DNA of 64,000 nt, from positions 106,233 through 170,232 of the forward strand of contig JAZOMZ010000026.1 of NCBI GenBank assembly GCA_045654205.1, written 5' to 3'. The notes under the pieces were generated by a model, which was given only the letters and a program-made list of their open reading frames with translations, had not been told where the DNA came from and made no database searches. The stretch's first letter is position 1. Each line of letters begins with the position of its first letter. Below, in pieces: positions 8,412-17,230 of the stretch. The position numbers were made by a program, and so were the translations under genes. Source of the stretch: Enterocola sp045654205 (GTDB lineage: Bacteria > Bacteroidota > Bacteroidia > Bacteroidales > Paludibacteraceae).

Positions 8412-9019
8412 AATGTTTCAAATGTATATCCGTTTTCTAACCAATATTTTACCGCCTTTGGGAATGCGTATTTCATATTTTTTTCTGCCTTCAATGAATC
8501 ATGAAATACCACAATAGAACCATTGCGTGTATATTTCTTTGCTATGTCTAGCACTTTTTCTTCAGAAAGGCTAGGGTTGTAATCTCTAGTAATCACGTCC
8601 CAAAGCACCACATTGTAGCCTAAGTTTTTCAACTTTCTTGCCTGAGATGGGGTGATATTCCCATGTGGAGGTCTGAAAAGATTACTTTTAATTATATTTT
8701 TGCTCTTTTCTATATCCGAAAAGTATGCATCGCCTTCTTTGTAAAGTCCTCTTCTATGTTCGTAGCCGTGTATGCCCACCGAGTGTCCATTTTGCCTGAT
8801 TTCATCGAGGATTTCTGGATGTTTCTCTGCATTGTTTCCTATGCAAAAAAATGTGGCTTTGATATTAAATTCATCAAGTGTTTTTAATATCCAATGCGTA
8901 ATTTCCTCTGTTGGGCCATCATCAAACGTCAGATATATTACCTTTTTATTTTTATCCTTCCTCCACAAAACAGAAGGATAAAGTAGGCGAATAATATCCG
9001 GCATTTGTTCTATAAACAT
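8408..9019 (-). CDS. Polysaccharide deacetylase (NodB/CE4 family)
   Basis: 203 residues with the complete NodB fold signature: TFDDGP (about 31-36, catalytic Asp and metal Asp), SVGIHGYEH (two metal His), RPPHG (motif 3), YNVVLWDV (motif 4) and VVFHDS (motif 5, catalytic His). These metal-dependent enzymes remove N- or O-acetyl groups from sugars such as those of peptidoglycan, chitin or surface glycans. There is no signal peptide; the N terminus is a short amphipathic stretch, so the protein may act in the cytoplasm or be tethered weakly. It overlaps both neighbours by 1-4 bases. Lying directly behind a DUF2723 glycosyltransferase, it may act on the same lipid-linked sugar or surface glycan, which is an inference. 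Confidence 0.9.
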   Translation of the reverse strand: MFIEQMPDIIRLLYPSVLWRKDKNKKVIYLTFDDGPTEEITHWILKTLDEFNIKATFFCIGNNAEKHPEILDEIRQNGHSVGIHGYEHRRGLYKEGDAYFSDIEKSKNIIKSNLFRPPHGNITPSQARKLKNLGYNVVLWDVITRDYNPSLSEEKVLDIAKKYTRNGSIVVFHDSLKAEKNMKYAFPKAVKYWLENGYTFETL

Positions 9020-12000
9020 TATCTATATAGGTAATAATATTTTTCCATTAATTCTGAACATCTACCAAATAATTCATAGTCCTGATGTTCATTTGCTGTT
9101 ATTCCTATTTGTTGGAAGGTGAGAAGGCTTTTGCCTATTTCATCAGAAGCACCTTTAGCTTGATTCCTATCTAGTGTAGCAATCCATTTAAGTTTTGCCT
9201 CGCTGTCTTCTATAATAATATTGGCAAGTGCTCTACCTTTTTCTTTTTCGCCTACAGCGTAATATTGCTCAACAAAATCTGTAGAAGAGAAGTTGTGAGG
9301 AACGTTTCTGTGAGGAATTACTTCCAAACAATAATCTAGTGCTTTAATTGCTTCTTCTTTTTTGCCTTCTGCAATTAATGCATTGATAAGTTCAGAGAAC
9401 ATTTGACGGTGAGCGCGACACATTCTTAGGATGTTTTCGTCCAAATAAATTGATTTTTTTGTATCAATACCACCAAATTTAAATTTATTCATCATGTTGT
9501 GGTACATGATGTCTGTATTGGTAATGCCTTCTCTTGGGGCATCTTTATAAGGAACAATTCTATATGATAGACCTTCTAGTTGGAAGTATCTTTGCATATT
9601 TAGATACATGTCACTGCCCACTGTTACAGCATAATAAATAGGGCGTTCCCAATTGTTATTTGCTAGCATTTCTAGAATCATTACCTCACTTTTGGTGATA
9701 TATGATTTTTTAGAAAGGTCGATTATAATTTCGTCGGCAATTTTGTCTTTGTCTTCTTCTTTGATAGCACCTTGTTTCACAAGATTATCTTTGTTTACTG
9801 CTAGTTTAAAGACTTTTGCAGGAAGGTAATCTTGTTTATAGTGATTTGTAGAGTCTTTTGCAGGATTTGCTAAAAGAAATTCTAATGCTAATTTTAGGTC
9901 AAGAGGTTCTTTTATTAAATCTTTCAGATAAACAATACTTCTGTTGCCTTCTGCGTAGTCTTTTCTTTCCCATGTGATAGGAAGTGCTTCTGACTTGTAT
10001 GCAGGACGACGCATTTGGTCTATATACCAGTCTGTTTGTAGGTAACTTAAGTTACAAACACGTTTGTCAACTGCCACTGAGTCTTCTTCAGTTTCTTGAA
10101 GGTACCAAAGTGGGAAAGTGTCGTTATCACCATTTGTGAAAATTATTGCATTTGCTGCGCAAGAGTTAAAGTAATTTTTACCAAAATCTTTTACCACATA
10201 TCTGTCGCTTCTGTCGTGGTCGTCCCAGTTTTCTGTAGCCATAAGCACAGGAATTGGTAGAGTCACTAATGTTGCAATAATAGCACAAATAGTTTTGTTT
10301 AGTTTTGTTCCTTTTAGAAGTTCTGCAATGCCAGCCACACCAAAACCTATCCAAATACAGAATGCGTAGAACGAACCAGCGTATGCATAGTCACGTTCAC
10401 GTGGTTCGGCAGGGCCTTGGTTTAGGTAAAGTACTATGGCAATACCCGTCATAAAGAACAGGGTCATAGTAATCCAAAATGTTTGTTTGCATTTTTCTTT
10501 TCTTTGCACTTGGAATGCTATACCTAGTATGCCAAGTAGCAGTGGAATCATATAATATACATTTCTACCTTTATTGTTGGCATAAACATCTGGCAAGTTT
10601 GATTGGTCGCCAACCATAAACTTGTCTATAAAATTAACACCAGAAATCCAGTTGCCGTTTATAATGTCGCCATGACCTTGAATATCGTTTTGTCTGCCGC
10701 TAAAGTTCCACATGAAGTATCTCCAGTACATATAGTTTAGTTGATACTTGAAGAAGAACTCTAGGTTTTCGCCAAATGTAGGTATTTTTACCATTATTCT
10801 ATGACCACATTGGTTGTATGGCACTTTTTTGCCCTTTACATTTACCCATGATTCATAAGCTTCTGGGTGGCCGCCAGAGTTACTATGCATACGTGGGAAT
10901 AGAGTTTTCATATTGCTATCATATTCCACACTGTATTTTGTGCCAGTAACTACATATTCGTCTTTTTCCTCTGGCGATGTTTTTTCTTTAATTCCGTATG
11001 TTTTTTCTCCTTCTACAATCTTGGTTCTGCAATAGTTGTCTTCTATTTTAAGTGCAGGCTCAGAAGAGTAATATTGTCCGTAGAATAATGGTCGGTCGCC
11101 ATATTGTTCACGGTTTAGATATGTTTTAAGGGCAAAAACATTGTCTGGAGAGTTTTGATCCATAGGAGGGTTTGCTGCAGAACGCACCACAATCACTGCG
11201 TATGTAGTGTAACCAAGTAGCATCATAGCCAAGCAAACCATAATGGTGCTCATCATACGAATGTTTAGTTCTTTTTTTATCTTAATAAAGTAAATAATTA
11301 TTGCTGCTATGATTAATAAGCCTATCCAAATGCTTCCCATAATAAATGGAAGACCCATTAGGCAGATAGCAAGAAGTGATGAAACCTTTATTAGATTGAA
11401 GTTTACTTTTTCTTTGTAAAGTTCTATAATAGACCAAACTAGCACTCCTACTGTAAGTAAACAATAGAATAGGGCTCCAGAGTTGAATGGTAAGCCTAGT
11501 GTGTTTACAAAGAATAGTTCCACATAACCAGCTAGGCTGATAAATCCAGGAATAAGACCATAAAGCACAAAAACCAATATAGCAAATGAAACAAGAAGTG
11601 CTATAATGGTGCCTTTAATGCTTGCTTCGTATTTTCTGAAATAGTAAACAAGAACTATTGCTGGAATGGTTAGCAGGTTTAGCAAGTGCACCCCAATAGA
11701 AAGCCCCATTAAATAGGTGATAAGGATAAGATACCTATCAGAGCCAGCCTCGTCTGCTTTTTCTTCCCATTTCAAAATCAGCCAGAAAACTATGGCAGTA
11801 AGGAAAGAAGAATATGCATAAACTTCCGCTTCCACCGCAGAAAACCAGAATGTGTCTGAGAATGTATATGCAAGAGAGCCAACCAAACCACTACCCAAAA
11901 TCACGATGCTTTGCGCAAGTGACATTTCACTACCTTTGCCTACAATCATTCTTTTGGCAAGAAGTGTAATGGTCCAAAATAGAAAAAGTATGGTAAGTGC

Positions 12001-12258
12001 ACTTAGGAATGCAGAAAGCATATTAATGCAGTATGCCACTTGAGTAGGGTCTGAAGCAAAAAGGCTAAAGAATTTACCAGTTAGCATAAAGAATGGTGCA
12101 CCAGGAGGGTGACCCACTTCCAGCTTAAATGCAGTGGTAATAAACTCTGGGCAATCCCAGAAACTTGCAGTAGGTTCTATGGTTAGTCCGTATGTTACCA
12201 TCGCAATGGCAAATACCACTATGCCTAAAACCTTATCCCATAATTTAAAGTTTTTCAT
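9019..12258 (-). CDS. DUF2723 membrane protein, probable protein O-mannosyltransferase-like glycosyltransferase
   Basis: 1079 residues. The N-terminal ~380 residues hold about ten membrane helices and the DUF2723 hallmark PTASFWDCPEFITTAFKL followed by VGHPPGAPFFML, near residues 29-60. Another helix group at about 590-690 includes NQGPAEPRERDYAYAGSFY. The C-terminal ~400 residues are soluble (with WYLQETEEDSV) and end in helical, TPR-like segments (ALIAEGKKEEAIKALDYCLE). The family belongs to the GT-C membrane glycosyltransferases that use lipid-linked sugars at the outer face of the inner membrane; it is very common in Bacteroidetes, where proteins are O-glycosylated. The acceptor here is unknown. 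It is the first gene of a four-gene minus-strand unit. Confidence 0.85.
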   Translation of the reverse strand: MKNFKLWDKVLGIVVFAIAMVTYGLTIEPTASFWDCPEFITTAFKLEVGHPPGAPFFMLTGKFFSLFASDPTQVAYCINMLSAFLSALTILFLFWTITLLAKRMIVGKGSEMSLAQSIVILGSGLVGSLAYTFSDTFWFSAVEAEVYAYSSFLTAIVFWLILKWEEKADEAGSDRYLILITYLMGLSIGVHLLNLLTIPAIVLVYYFRKYEASIKGTIIALLVSFAILVFVLYGLIPGFISLAGYVELFFVNTLGLPFNSGALFYCLLTVGVLVWSIIELYKEKVNFNLIKVSSLLAICLMGLPFIMGSIWIGLLIIAAIIIYFIKIKKELNIRMMSTIMVCLAMMLLGYTTYAVIVVRSAANPPMDQNSPDNVFALKTYLNREQYGDRPLFYGQYYSSEPALKIEDNYCRTKIVEGEKTYGIKEKTSPEEKDEYVVTGTKYSVEYDSNMKTLFPRMHSNSGGHPEAYESWVNVKGKKVPYNQCGHRIMVKIPTFGENLEFFFKYQLNYMYWRYFMWNFSGRQNDIQGHGDIINGNWISGVNFIDKFMVGDQSNLPDVYANNKGRNVYYMIPLLLGILGIAFQVQRKEKCKQTFWITMTLFFMTGIAIVLYLNQGPAEPRERDYAYAGSFYAFCIWIGFGVAGIAELLKGTKLNKTICAIIATLVTLPIPVLMATENWDDHDRSDRYVVKDFGKNYFNSCAANAIIFTNGDNDTFPLWYLQETEEDSVAVDKRVCNLSYLQTDWYIDQMRRPAYKSEALPITWERKDYAEGNRSIVYLKDLIKEPLDLKLALEFLLANPAKDSTNHYKQDYLPAKVFKLAVNKDNLVKQGAIKEEDKDKIADEIIIDLSKKSYITKSEVMILEMLANNNWERPIYYAVTVGSDMYLNMQRYFQLEGLSYRIVPYKDAPREGITNTDIMYHNMMNKFKFGGIDTKKSIYLDENILRMCRAHRQMFSELINALIAEGKKEEAIKALDYCLEVIPHRNVPHNFSSTDFVEQYYAVGEKEKGRALANIIIEDSEAKLKWIATLDRNQAKGASDEIGKSLLTFQQIGITANEHQDYELFGRCSELMEKYYYLYR

Positions 12259-12288
12259 ATTTTATGTTGCTTTTTTCTTTTTGCGTAG

Positions 12289-12296
12289 CAAAGGTA
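12289..12296 (-). promoter_or_regulatory. -7 box for the DUF2723-deacetylase-purD operon
   Basis: TACCTTTG on the minus strand, 30 bases ahead of the DUF2723 start codon and within the short gap after rluD. A -33 element is not clear. Confidence 0.6.
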
Positions 12297-12302
12297 ATAA
12301 AA

Positions 12303-13331
12303 TTATACTATTTCTTCCCATTTTTTTAGTAGCGAAGCAAAGTCTTCTGGCAGTTCGCTATTAAAGAACATTCTCTCGTGTGTTCTTGGGTGTTCAAAAC
12401 CCAATGTTTTGGCGTGCAATGCCTGTCTTGGGCATATTTCAAAACATTTTTTTATAAATTGTTTGTAGCTAGAGGTAGGAATGCCCTTAAGTATTTGGTC
12501 GCCACCATAACGTTCATCGTTGAAAAGCGGACAACCTTTGTGTTTCATATGCACCCTTATTTGGTGAGTTCTACCAGTTTCTAGTTTGCATTCCACAAGG
12601 CTTACGTAGTTGTAAGTAGCCAAAGTTTTGTAATGTGTTACAGCGTGTTTGCCTCCCTCTTGGTCTTCTGTATAAACTGCCATTTGAAGGCGGTCTTTTG
12701 GATTTCTGCCTATGTAGGTGTCCACAGTGCCGTCTTTTGGGTCTGGTCTGCCCCAAACAAGTGCTTGATAAAGTCTGTCTGTGGTTTTTTCAAAAAACTG
12801 ACGAGAAAGGAACATCTTGGCATAGTCATTTTTAGCCACTACAAGTAGTCCTGAAGTGTCTTTGTCTATTCTGTGCACAAGCCCAAGACGTGGATCTGAT
12901 GCCTGAAATGTTTTGTTTCCTGCAAAATGGTATGCAAGTGCATTGAGCAAAGTGCCCTCGAAGTTTCCATGTCCTGGGTGCACCACCATGCCCGGTGCTT
13001 TGTTCACCACAAGCAGGTCTTCGTCCTCATAAACAATGTTTATAGGAATATTTTGTGGAATAATTTCTGTGTCTCTTGGCGGATAATCTAGCACAATGGT
13101 AATCACATCGTTTGGTTTTACCTTGTAATTAGATTTTATTGGTTTATCATTTACCAAAATATTGCCAGCATCGGCTGCAACTTGTATCTTGGTCCTAGAT
13201 GCATTAGAAATCTTGTCTGTTAGAAATTTATCTATTCTAACAAGAGTTTGCCCTGGGTCTGCCGTAAATCTATAATGCTCAAACCTCGATGCCAATTCCT
13301 CGCTAAACTCGTCTATGTTCTCGTCAATCAT
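12303..13331 (-). CDS. rluD: 23S rRNA pseudouridine synthase, RluD-type
   Basis: The 342-residue RluA-family enzyme isomerises uridines of RNA, most likely in helix 69 of 23S rRNA. It has an N-terminal S4 RNA-binding domain (about 27-90: VRIDKFLTDKISNASRTK) and the catalytic motif LVHRIDKDTSGLLVVAKN (about 150), whose HRID Asp is the nucleophile, plus GRTHQIRVH. The combination with S4 and the length favour RluD over RluA or RluC. It is the downstream partner of a PASTA protein, a pairing seen widely in Bacteroidetes. A REP-like hairpin lies in the 63-base gap between them. Confidence 0.93.
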   Translation of the reverse strand: MIDENIDEFSEELASRFEHYRFTADPGQTLVRIDKFLTDKISNASRTKIQVAADAGNILVNDKPIKSNYKVKPNDVITIVLDYPPRDTEIIPQNIPINIVYEDEDLLVVNKAPGMVVHPGHGNFEGTLLNALAYHFAGNKTFQASDPRLGLVHRIDKDTSGLLVVAKNDYAKMFLSRQFFEKTTDRLYQALVWGRPDPKDGTVDTYIGRNPKDRLQMAVYTEDQEGGKHAVTHYKTLATYNYVSLVECKLETGRTHQIRVHMKHKGCPLFNDERYGGDQILKGIPTSSYKQFIKKCFEICPRQALHAKTLGFEHPRTHERMFFNSELPEDFASLLKKWEEIV

Positions 13332-13359
13332 TTTTTTTTAATGAATTCAGTACCAATCT

Positions 13360-13386
13360 CGGTCCCTGAGCTTGTCGAAGGGCCCG
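13360..13386. repeat. REP-like palindromic repeat (CTGAGCTTGTCGAAG type)
   Basis: CGGTCCCTGAGCTTGTCGAAGG heads a small GC-rich hairpin in the gap between the PASTA gene and rluD. Sequences of this CTGAGCTTGTCGAAG type recur as intergenic palindromes in many bacterial genomes. A second copy matching 19 of the first 22 bases lies inside the TPR gene at 48019-48040. Confidence 0.7.
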
Positions 13387-13394
13387 ACTCATAT

Positions 13395-14048
13395 TTAAAA
13401 TAATATCTCATCCTCAAGCAAATCGTCTCCCAACAAATCTTCATCCTCAACAAACTCTTCTTCTATTACTGTAGTTGTGTCAGTTGCAATAGTATCGGTA
13501 TCAATCTTGATACCACCATCTCCAACGTGAAGGATAAGTTCAGAATGTGTAGGGATTTCTTCTCCTGCACTTACTTTTTTGCCATTGTAAAGCACTTCAA
13601 GCACCAAATCTCTATAGTCAGAAGGCTTGTAAACCACTTCTTTCACTTTAAAGTCTGCTCCTGCAAGCAATGCTTGTGCTTGACGAAGCGAAAGGTCTAC
13701 CACTTCTGGTAGTTTTGTCATTTGAGCAGCCTTGGCATTGATGATAAGGTAAATTTTACGTTCTTTTTTTACAAAAGAATCAGCTTTTGGGTCTTGATCT
13801 ACTATTGCACCAGGCTGTGCACCAGTTCTATACACAGAATCCACAACTTCATAGTTTAGTTCCCTGCCAAGGATAAGAGTGGTAGCATTTTCTTCTGTCA
13901 TGCCAATCACATCTGGCACGAGTTTTTGTTCGTCGTGTCTTGTGTAGTTGTCCAACCAGAAAATTAGTCCTGTAAATAGCAGAACCACAACTATTACCAA
14001 AAGCAAAAAGTGCTTTAGTATGTAATGCTTTTTGAAAAATTCAATCAT
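13395..14048 (-). CDS. Membrane-anchored PASTA-domain protein
   Basis: 217 residues: a short cytoplasmic head, one membrane helix (about 12-33, FLLLVIVVVLLFTGLIFW), then two PASTA domains (about 43-108 beginning KLVPDVIGMTEENA, and about 110-175 beginning TKLPEVVDLSLRQAQ). It ends in an acidic Thr/Asp/Glu-rich tail. PASTA domains bind peptidoglycan stem peptides or muropeptides. No kinase or transpeptidase domain is attached, as is usual for the free-standing Bacteroidetes PASTA proteins found beside rluD. It probably lies in the periplasm and monitors or contacts the wall, an inference from family. It starts 11 bases behind the M20 gene. Confidence 0.9.
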   Translation of the reverse strand: MIEFFKKHYILKHFLLLVIVVVLLFTGLIFWLDNYTRHDEQKLVPDVIGMTEENATTLILGRELNYEVVDSVYRTGAQPGAIVDQDPKADSFVKKERKIYLIINAKAAQMTKLPEVVDLSLRQAQALLAGADFKVKEVVYKPSDYRDLVLEVLYNGKKVSAGEEIPTHSELILHVGDGGIKIDTDTIATDTTTVIEEEFVEDEDLLGDDLLEDEILF

Positions 14049-14059
14049 ATTTTTAATAA

Positions 14060-15121
14060 TTAGGAATGAGGAATTAATTCCAATTGATCTAACAATTTAG
14101 TATACATTTCAATCGCTTGTTCAATTTCGCAAAGGCGGATAAATTCGTCGGCGGTGTGGGAACGAGCAGAGTCACCAGGACCAATTTTTACCGATGGAAT
14201 GGATAGTAATGCTTGGTCTGATAGGGTAGAAGAACCAAAAACTTCTCCACCAGTTTTTAAATAAGCCTGCACAAATGGGTGTTCCATATCAGTCGCCGAA
14301 GGTTTTAGTCTCATAGAACGAGCCTTTGCCTCGCTTTTGATGTTTTCTTGTATGGTCTCAAACACTTCTTGGAGAGTATAACACTCGTTTAAGCGAATAT
14401 CTACAGTAAATTTGCAACTATCTGGTACTACATTGTGCTGAGTGCCAGATTGAAGTATTGAAACAGTCATTTTCACAGGTCCAAGCACAGGAGAAACCTT
14501 TGGAAATTTGTAGTCTTTAAACCACTTGATGTCGTCTAGTGCTTCGTAAATAGCATTGATGCCCTCTTCTCTAGCGGCATGACCAGATTTTCCTTTCGCC
14601 TCGCAATCCACTACCATTAGGCCTCTTTCGGCTACTGCAAGTTTCATTTGAGTAGGCTCGCCCACTATTGCAAAATCTACCTTAGGTAGCTGAGTAATAA
14701 GTAGTTCCATGCCTTCTTTACCAGAAACTTCTTCTTGGCAAGAAATGCCTAAAACAAGGTTGTATGGCTGAGGTTTATTAGTAAGATTTACAAATGTGGT
14801 AATAAGCGAAACCACCGATGCTCCAGCATCATTACTTCCAAGTCCGTAAAGTTTTCCGTCTTCTTCGGTGGCCTTAAATGGGTCTTTGGTCCACAAAGCC
14901 GATGGCTTCACGGTGTCGATATGTGAGTTTAAAAGTATTGTAGGTTTGTTTTCTGTGTAGTCTTTGCATATAGAAAACAAATTGTTTCCCACTCTGCTTA
15001 TCTCTAGTCCAAGATTCTCCAAATAGTTTTGTAGAAAGTCTGCCACAGCAGTTTCTTCCCTGCTCAGAGAAGGAATTTCTATCATATTTTGGAGTAGTTT
15101 GTATGCCTCGTTTGCTGTCAT
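14060..15121 (-). CDS. argE: M20-family deacylase, probable acetylornithine/N-acylcitrulline deacetylase
   Basis: 353 residues of a two-zinc M20 hydrolase: LLNSHIDTVKPS supplies the first metal His and catalytic Asp (about 66-70), LGSNDAGASVVS the bridging Asp, SCQEEVSGKEG the catalytic and metal Glu (about 130), and AIVGEPT the next metal site. A dimerisation insert follows (KGKSGHAAREEGINAIYEA). In Bacteroidetes such enzymes release the N-acyl group late in arginine synthesis, and argB is encoded 600 bases away. DapE-like succinyl-diaminopimelate desuccinylase is the main alternative, since several Bacteroidetes use N-succinylated arginine intermediates. The family is firm, the exact substrate is not. 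The promoter -7 box (TAAATTTG, minus strand 15152-15145) lies 24 bases ahead of the start. Confidence 0.75.
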   Translation of the reverse strand: MTANEAYKLLQNMIEIPSLSREETAVADFLQNYLENLGLEISRVGNNLFSICKDYTENKPTILLNSHIDTVKPSALWTKDPFKATEEDGKLYGLGSNDAGASVVSLITTFVNLTNKPQPYNLVLGISCQEEVSGKEGMELLITQLPKVDFAIVGEPTQMKLAVAERGLMVVDCEAKGKSGHAAREEGINAIYEALDDIKWFKDYKFPKVSPVLGPVKMTVSILQSGTQHNVVPDSCKFTVDIRLNECYTLQEVFETIQENIKSEAKARSMRLKPSATDMEHPFVQAYLKTGGEVFGSSTLSDQALLSIPSVKIGPGDSARSHTADEFIRLCEIEQAIEMYTKLLDQLELIPHS

Positions 15122-15164
15122 TGTAAAAAATGCGTATTTGGTTACAAATTTAATAAAAAAACAC

Positions 15165-15172
15165 TATTTTTG
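15165..15172 (+). promoter_or_regulatory. -7 box for the SpoU methyltransferase-argB transcript
   Basis: TATTTTTG lies 18 bases before the ATG at 15191. An in-frame TTG at 15170 falls inside this box and is therefore rejected as a start. Confidence 0.65.
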
Positions 15173-15190
15173 TGCATTGATTCTAATAAA

Positions 15191-15724
15191 ATGAGAAAAT
15201 TATCTGTAGTAGAACTAAATAGGCTAAACGTAGAGGAGTTTAAACAGGCTGAAAAACTTCCTCTTGTGGTGGTTTTAGACAATGTGAGAAGCCTACACAA
15301 TGTGGGGTCTATTTTTAGAACTAGTGACGCTTTCATCGTGGAAAAAATATATCTTTGTGGCATTACTTCCACTCCTCCAAATGCCGAAATTCACAAAACA
15401 GCATTGGGCGCAGAAGATAGTGTTGCGTGGGAGTATGTGGCAGAAACTTTAGACGTGGTAAACAGACTTCACGCCGAAGGCTACAAGGTGCTTGCGGTAG
15501 AACAAACCGAGAATAGTATTTCACTTGAAAAACTATCTTTAAACAAAGAAGAAAAATATGCTATTATCCTTGGAAACGAGGTGAAGGGAGTGCAACAAGA
15601 AGTGGTCGATTTATGCGATGAAACCGTGGAAATTCCGCAATTTGGCACTAAGCATTCACTTAACGTTTCGGTGGCAGGAGCGCTTACAATTTGGAACATA
15701 TTTAGTCAACTAAAATTACAATAA
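15191..15724 (+). CDS. SpoU/TrmH-family RNA 2'-O-methyltransferase
   Basis: 177 residues carrying the three SpoU knot motifs: motif 1 NVRSLHNVGSIFRTSDAF (about 35-52), motif 2 AIILGNEVKGV (about 125-135), and motif 3 HSLNVSVAGALTIW near the C terminus. It transfers a methyl group from S-adenosylmethionine to a ribose 2'-OH in tRNA or rRNA. The short length, without an N-terminal RNA-binding extension, resembles single-domain TrmH/TrmL-like proteins; the target nucleotide cannot be read from sequence. It is followed by argB after four bases, so both share a transcript. Confidence 0.9.
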   Translation: MRKLSVVELNRLNVEEFKQAEKLPLVVVLDNVRSLHNVGSIFRTSDAFIVEKIYLCGITSTPPNAEIHKTALGAEDSVAWEYVAETLDVVNRLHAEGYKVLAVEQTENSISLEKLSLNKEEKYAIILGNEVKGVQQEVVDLCDETVEIPQFGTKHSLNVSVAGALTIWNIFSQLKLQ

Positions 15725-15728
15725 GATT

Positions 15729-16502
15729 ATGGAAAAATTAACAATTATAAAAGTAGGGGGTAAAATTGTAGAAACCCCAGAATCGCTAAACACACTATTA
15801 GACGATTTCGCAACAGTAGAGGGTAAAAAAATATTAGTTCATGGTGGTGGCCGTTCTGCTACAGCTATTGCAACTAGACTTGGCATCGAAAGCAAAATGG
15901 TTGATGGTAGACGCATTACCGATGCAGAAACTCTAGAAGTAGTAACTATGGTTTATGGTGGTCTTGTAAACAAAGGTATTGTAGTTGGTCTTCAAAAAAG
16001 AGATATGAATGCCCTTGGACTTACAGGTGCAGACCTTTGCGTGATTCAAAGTGAAAAACGCCCAGTAGAAACCATCGATTATGGTTTTGTAGGCGATGTA
16101 AAAAAGGTTGATGCAGACAAACTTGCGCTTCTTCTAGAACAAGATATTGTACCTGTGCTTGCTCCACTTTCTTTCTCAAAAGAACATGGTCTACTAAATA
16201 CCAACGCAGATACTATCGCAAGCGAAACAGCAAAAGCTCTTTCTGCAAAATTTGAAACCACCCTTGTTTATTGCTTCGAAAAGAAAGGCGTGCTTTACAA
16301 TCCAGACGACGATGATAGCGTAATTTCTGAAATTACCCCAGAAATCTACGAAAATTACAAAGCAGAAGGCATTATTAGCGGTGGTATGATACCAAAACTT
16401 GACAATGCATTCAGAGCACTAGAAGCAGGTGTTAGCAAAGTAGTTATCACAGAAGCCTCTCAAATCGGCAAAAACTCAGGTACAACAATTAAAAACTCTT
16501 AA
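15729..16502 (+). CDS. argB: Acetylglutamate kinase (or N-succinylglutamate kinase)
   Basis: 257 residues of the amino-acid kinase fold. It has the N-terminal phosphate loop IIKVGGKIVE, the acyl-glutamate site LVHGGGRSATAIATRLGI (about 37-54), DGRRITDAETLEVVTMV, and the C-terminal LLNTNADTIASETA and IISGGMIPKLDNA motifs. It phosphorylates N-acylglutamate in the second step of arginine synthesis. Bacteroides species are known to run this pathway with N-succinyl rather than N-acetyl intermediates; I cannot tell which acyl group is used here. It sits downstream of the SpoU gene and near the divergent M20 deacylase, which probably acts in the same pathway. Confidence 0.93.
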   Translation: MEKLTIIKVGGKIVETPESLNTLLDDFATVEGKKILVHGGGRSATAIATRLGIESKMVDGRRITDAETLEVVTMVYGGLVNKGIVVGLQKRDMNALGLTGADLCVIQSEKRPVETIDYGFVGDVKKVDADKLALLLEQDIVPVLAPLSFSKEHGLLNTNADTIASETAKALSAKFETTLVYCFEKKGVLYNPDDDDSVISEITPEIYENYKAEGIISGGMIPKLDNAFRALEAGVSKVVITEASQIGKNSGTTIKNS

Positions 16503-16591
16503 TTACGGACTACGTCCGTGATTACTGGCGTCACTCGGCATAACTTAAGCAAGCTTAGTTCTGCTCTCGCTAGCACAGTAATTCCTAACTG
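16500..16591. repeat. Intergenic palindromic repeat with several dyads
   Basis: The gap between argB and the DUF4271 gene holds ACGGACTACGTCCGT (perfect 6-base arms), the near-palindrome AACTTAAGCAAGCTTAGTT, and flanking AATTAC/GTAATT ends. The sequence is GC-richer than its surroundings and has no open frame. It looks like an interspersed REP-like unit rather than a classical terminator, as no T-run follows. Confidence 0.5.
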
Positions 16592-17218
16592 ATGAATAAC
16601 AACGTAATCATATCAATCTTCCTAGTGGTGTGCGCATCGCTAACCTACTTGTTTAAAGAGAAAGATAATTTCGTCTTTAGACAATTAGTTAGTGCATTCG
16701 GCTATTACTATAGATATCAAAAGTTAACCTTCAGGGAGCATTTTATCCAAGGTTTTACTTTTTTTATTGGTACTATTGGTTTTGCTTTGTTGTTTTCGCA
16801 ATATTTTCAAGGCGATACATTTTCATACAGTACATTTCTGCTATTTTGTGCAGCTATATTGGCATTTATTTTGCTAAAAGTGCTATGTATGAGAGTGTAT
16901 TTTTCTTGTTTTTATGGCAAAAGAGCCAACAATATTTTAAATCAACACATCAGACTCGTAGGTATAGCAGGAATTATATCATTCGTTTGCTTTATTTTTA
17001 TTAGGTTTACTCCTGAGTCTACTCATATCATTTGGTACGTGATAACAATATTAACATATCTACTTATTTCATTATCATATTGTTATCTTCTTTTTAAATA
17101 TTTTTTTAATGGATTTGAATTGAGTTTGCATTTTATTTTGTATCTTTGCACCCTTGAAATTTTACCCTTGCTTGTAGTGTATAAAGCAGTAGGTGAAATG
17201 TTAAAATTAACAATTTAA
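16592..17218 (+). CDS. DUF4271 membrane protein
   Basis: 208 residues with an N-terminal helix, a short polar part (FRQLVSAFGYYYRYQKLTFR) and five or six further hydrophobic helices. The family is restricted to Bacteroidetes and is characteristically encoded directly ahead of uroporphyrinogen-III synthase and rnpA, exactly as here. No catalytic motif is evident and the role is unknown. The start ATG lies at the end of the palindromic repeat. The promoter for the next gene appears to lie inside this coding sequence (17141-17148). Confidence 0.85.
   Translation: MNNNVIISIFLVVCASLTYLFKEKDNFVFRQLVSAFGYYYRYQKLTFREHFIQGFTFFIGTIGFALLFSQYFQGDTFSYSTFLLFCAAILAFILLKVLCMRVYFSCFYGKRANNILNQHIRLVGIAGIISFVCFIFIRFTPESTHIIWYVITILTYLLISLSYCYLLFKYFFNGFELSLHFILYLCTLEILPLLVVYKAVGEMLKLTI
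17141..17148 (+). promoter_or_regulatory. Intragenic -7 box ahead of hemD
   Basis: TATCTTTG followed by GCACCC, a textbook Bacteroidetes -7 region, lies inside the DUF4271 coding sequence, 83 bases before the hemD start. A TTG about 18 bases upstream could be the -33 element. It could let hemD, rnpA and uvrA be expressed without the DUF4271 gene. Confidence 0.45.
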
Positions 17219-17230
17219 AATTGCAATACC

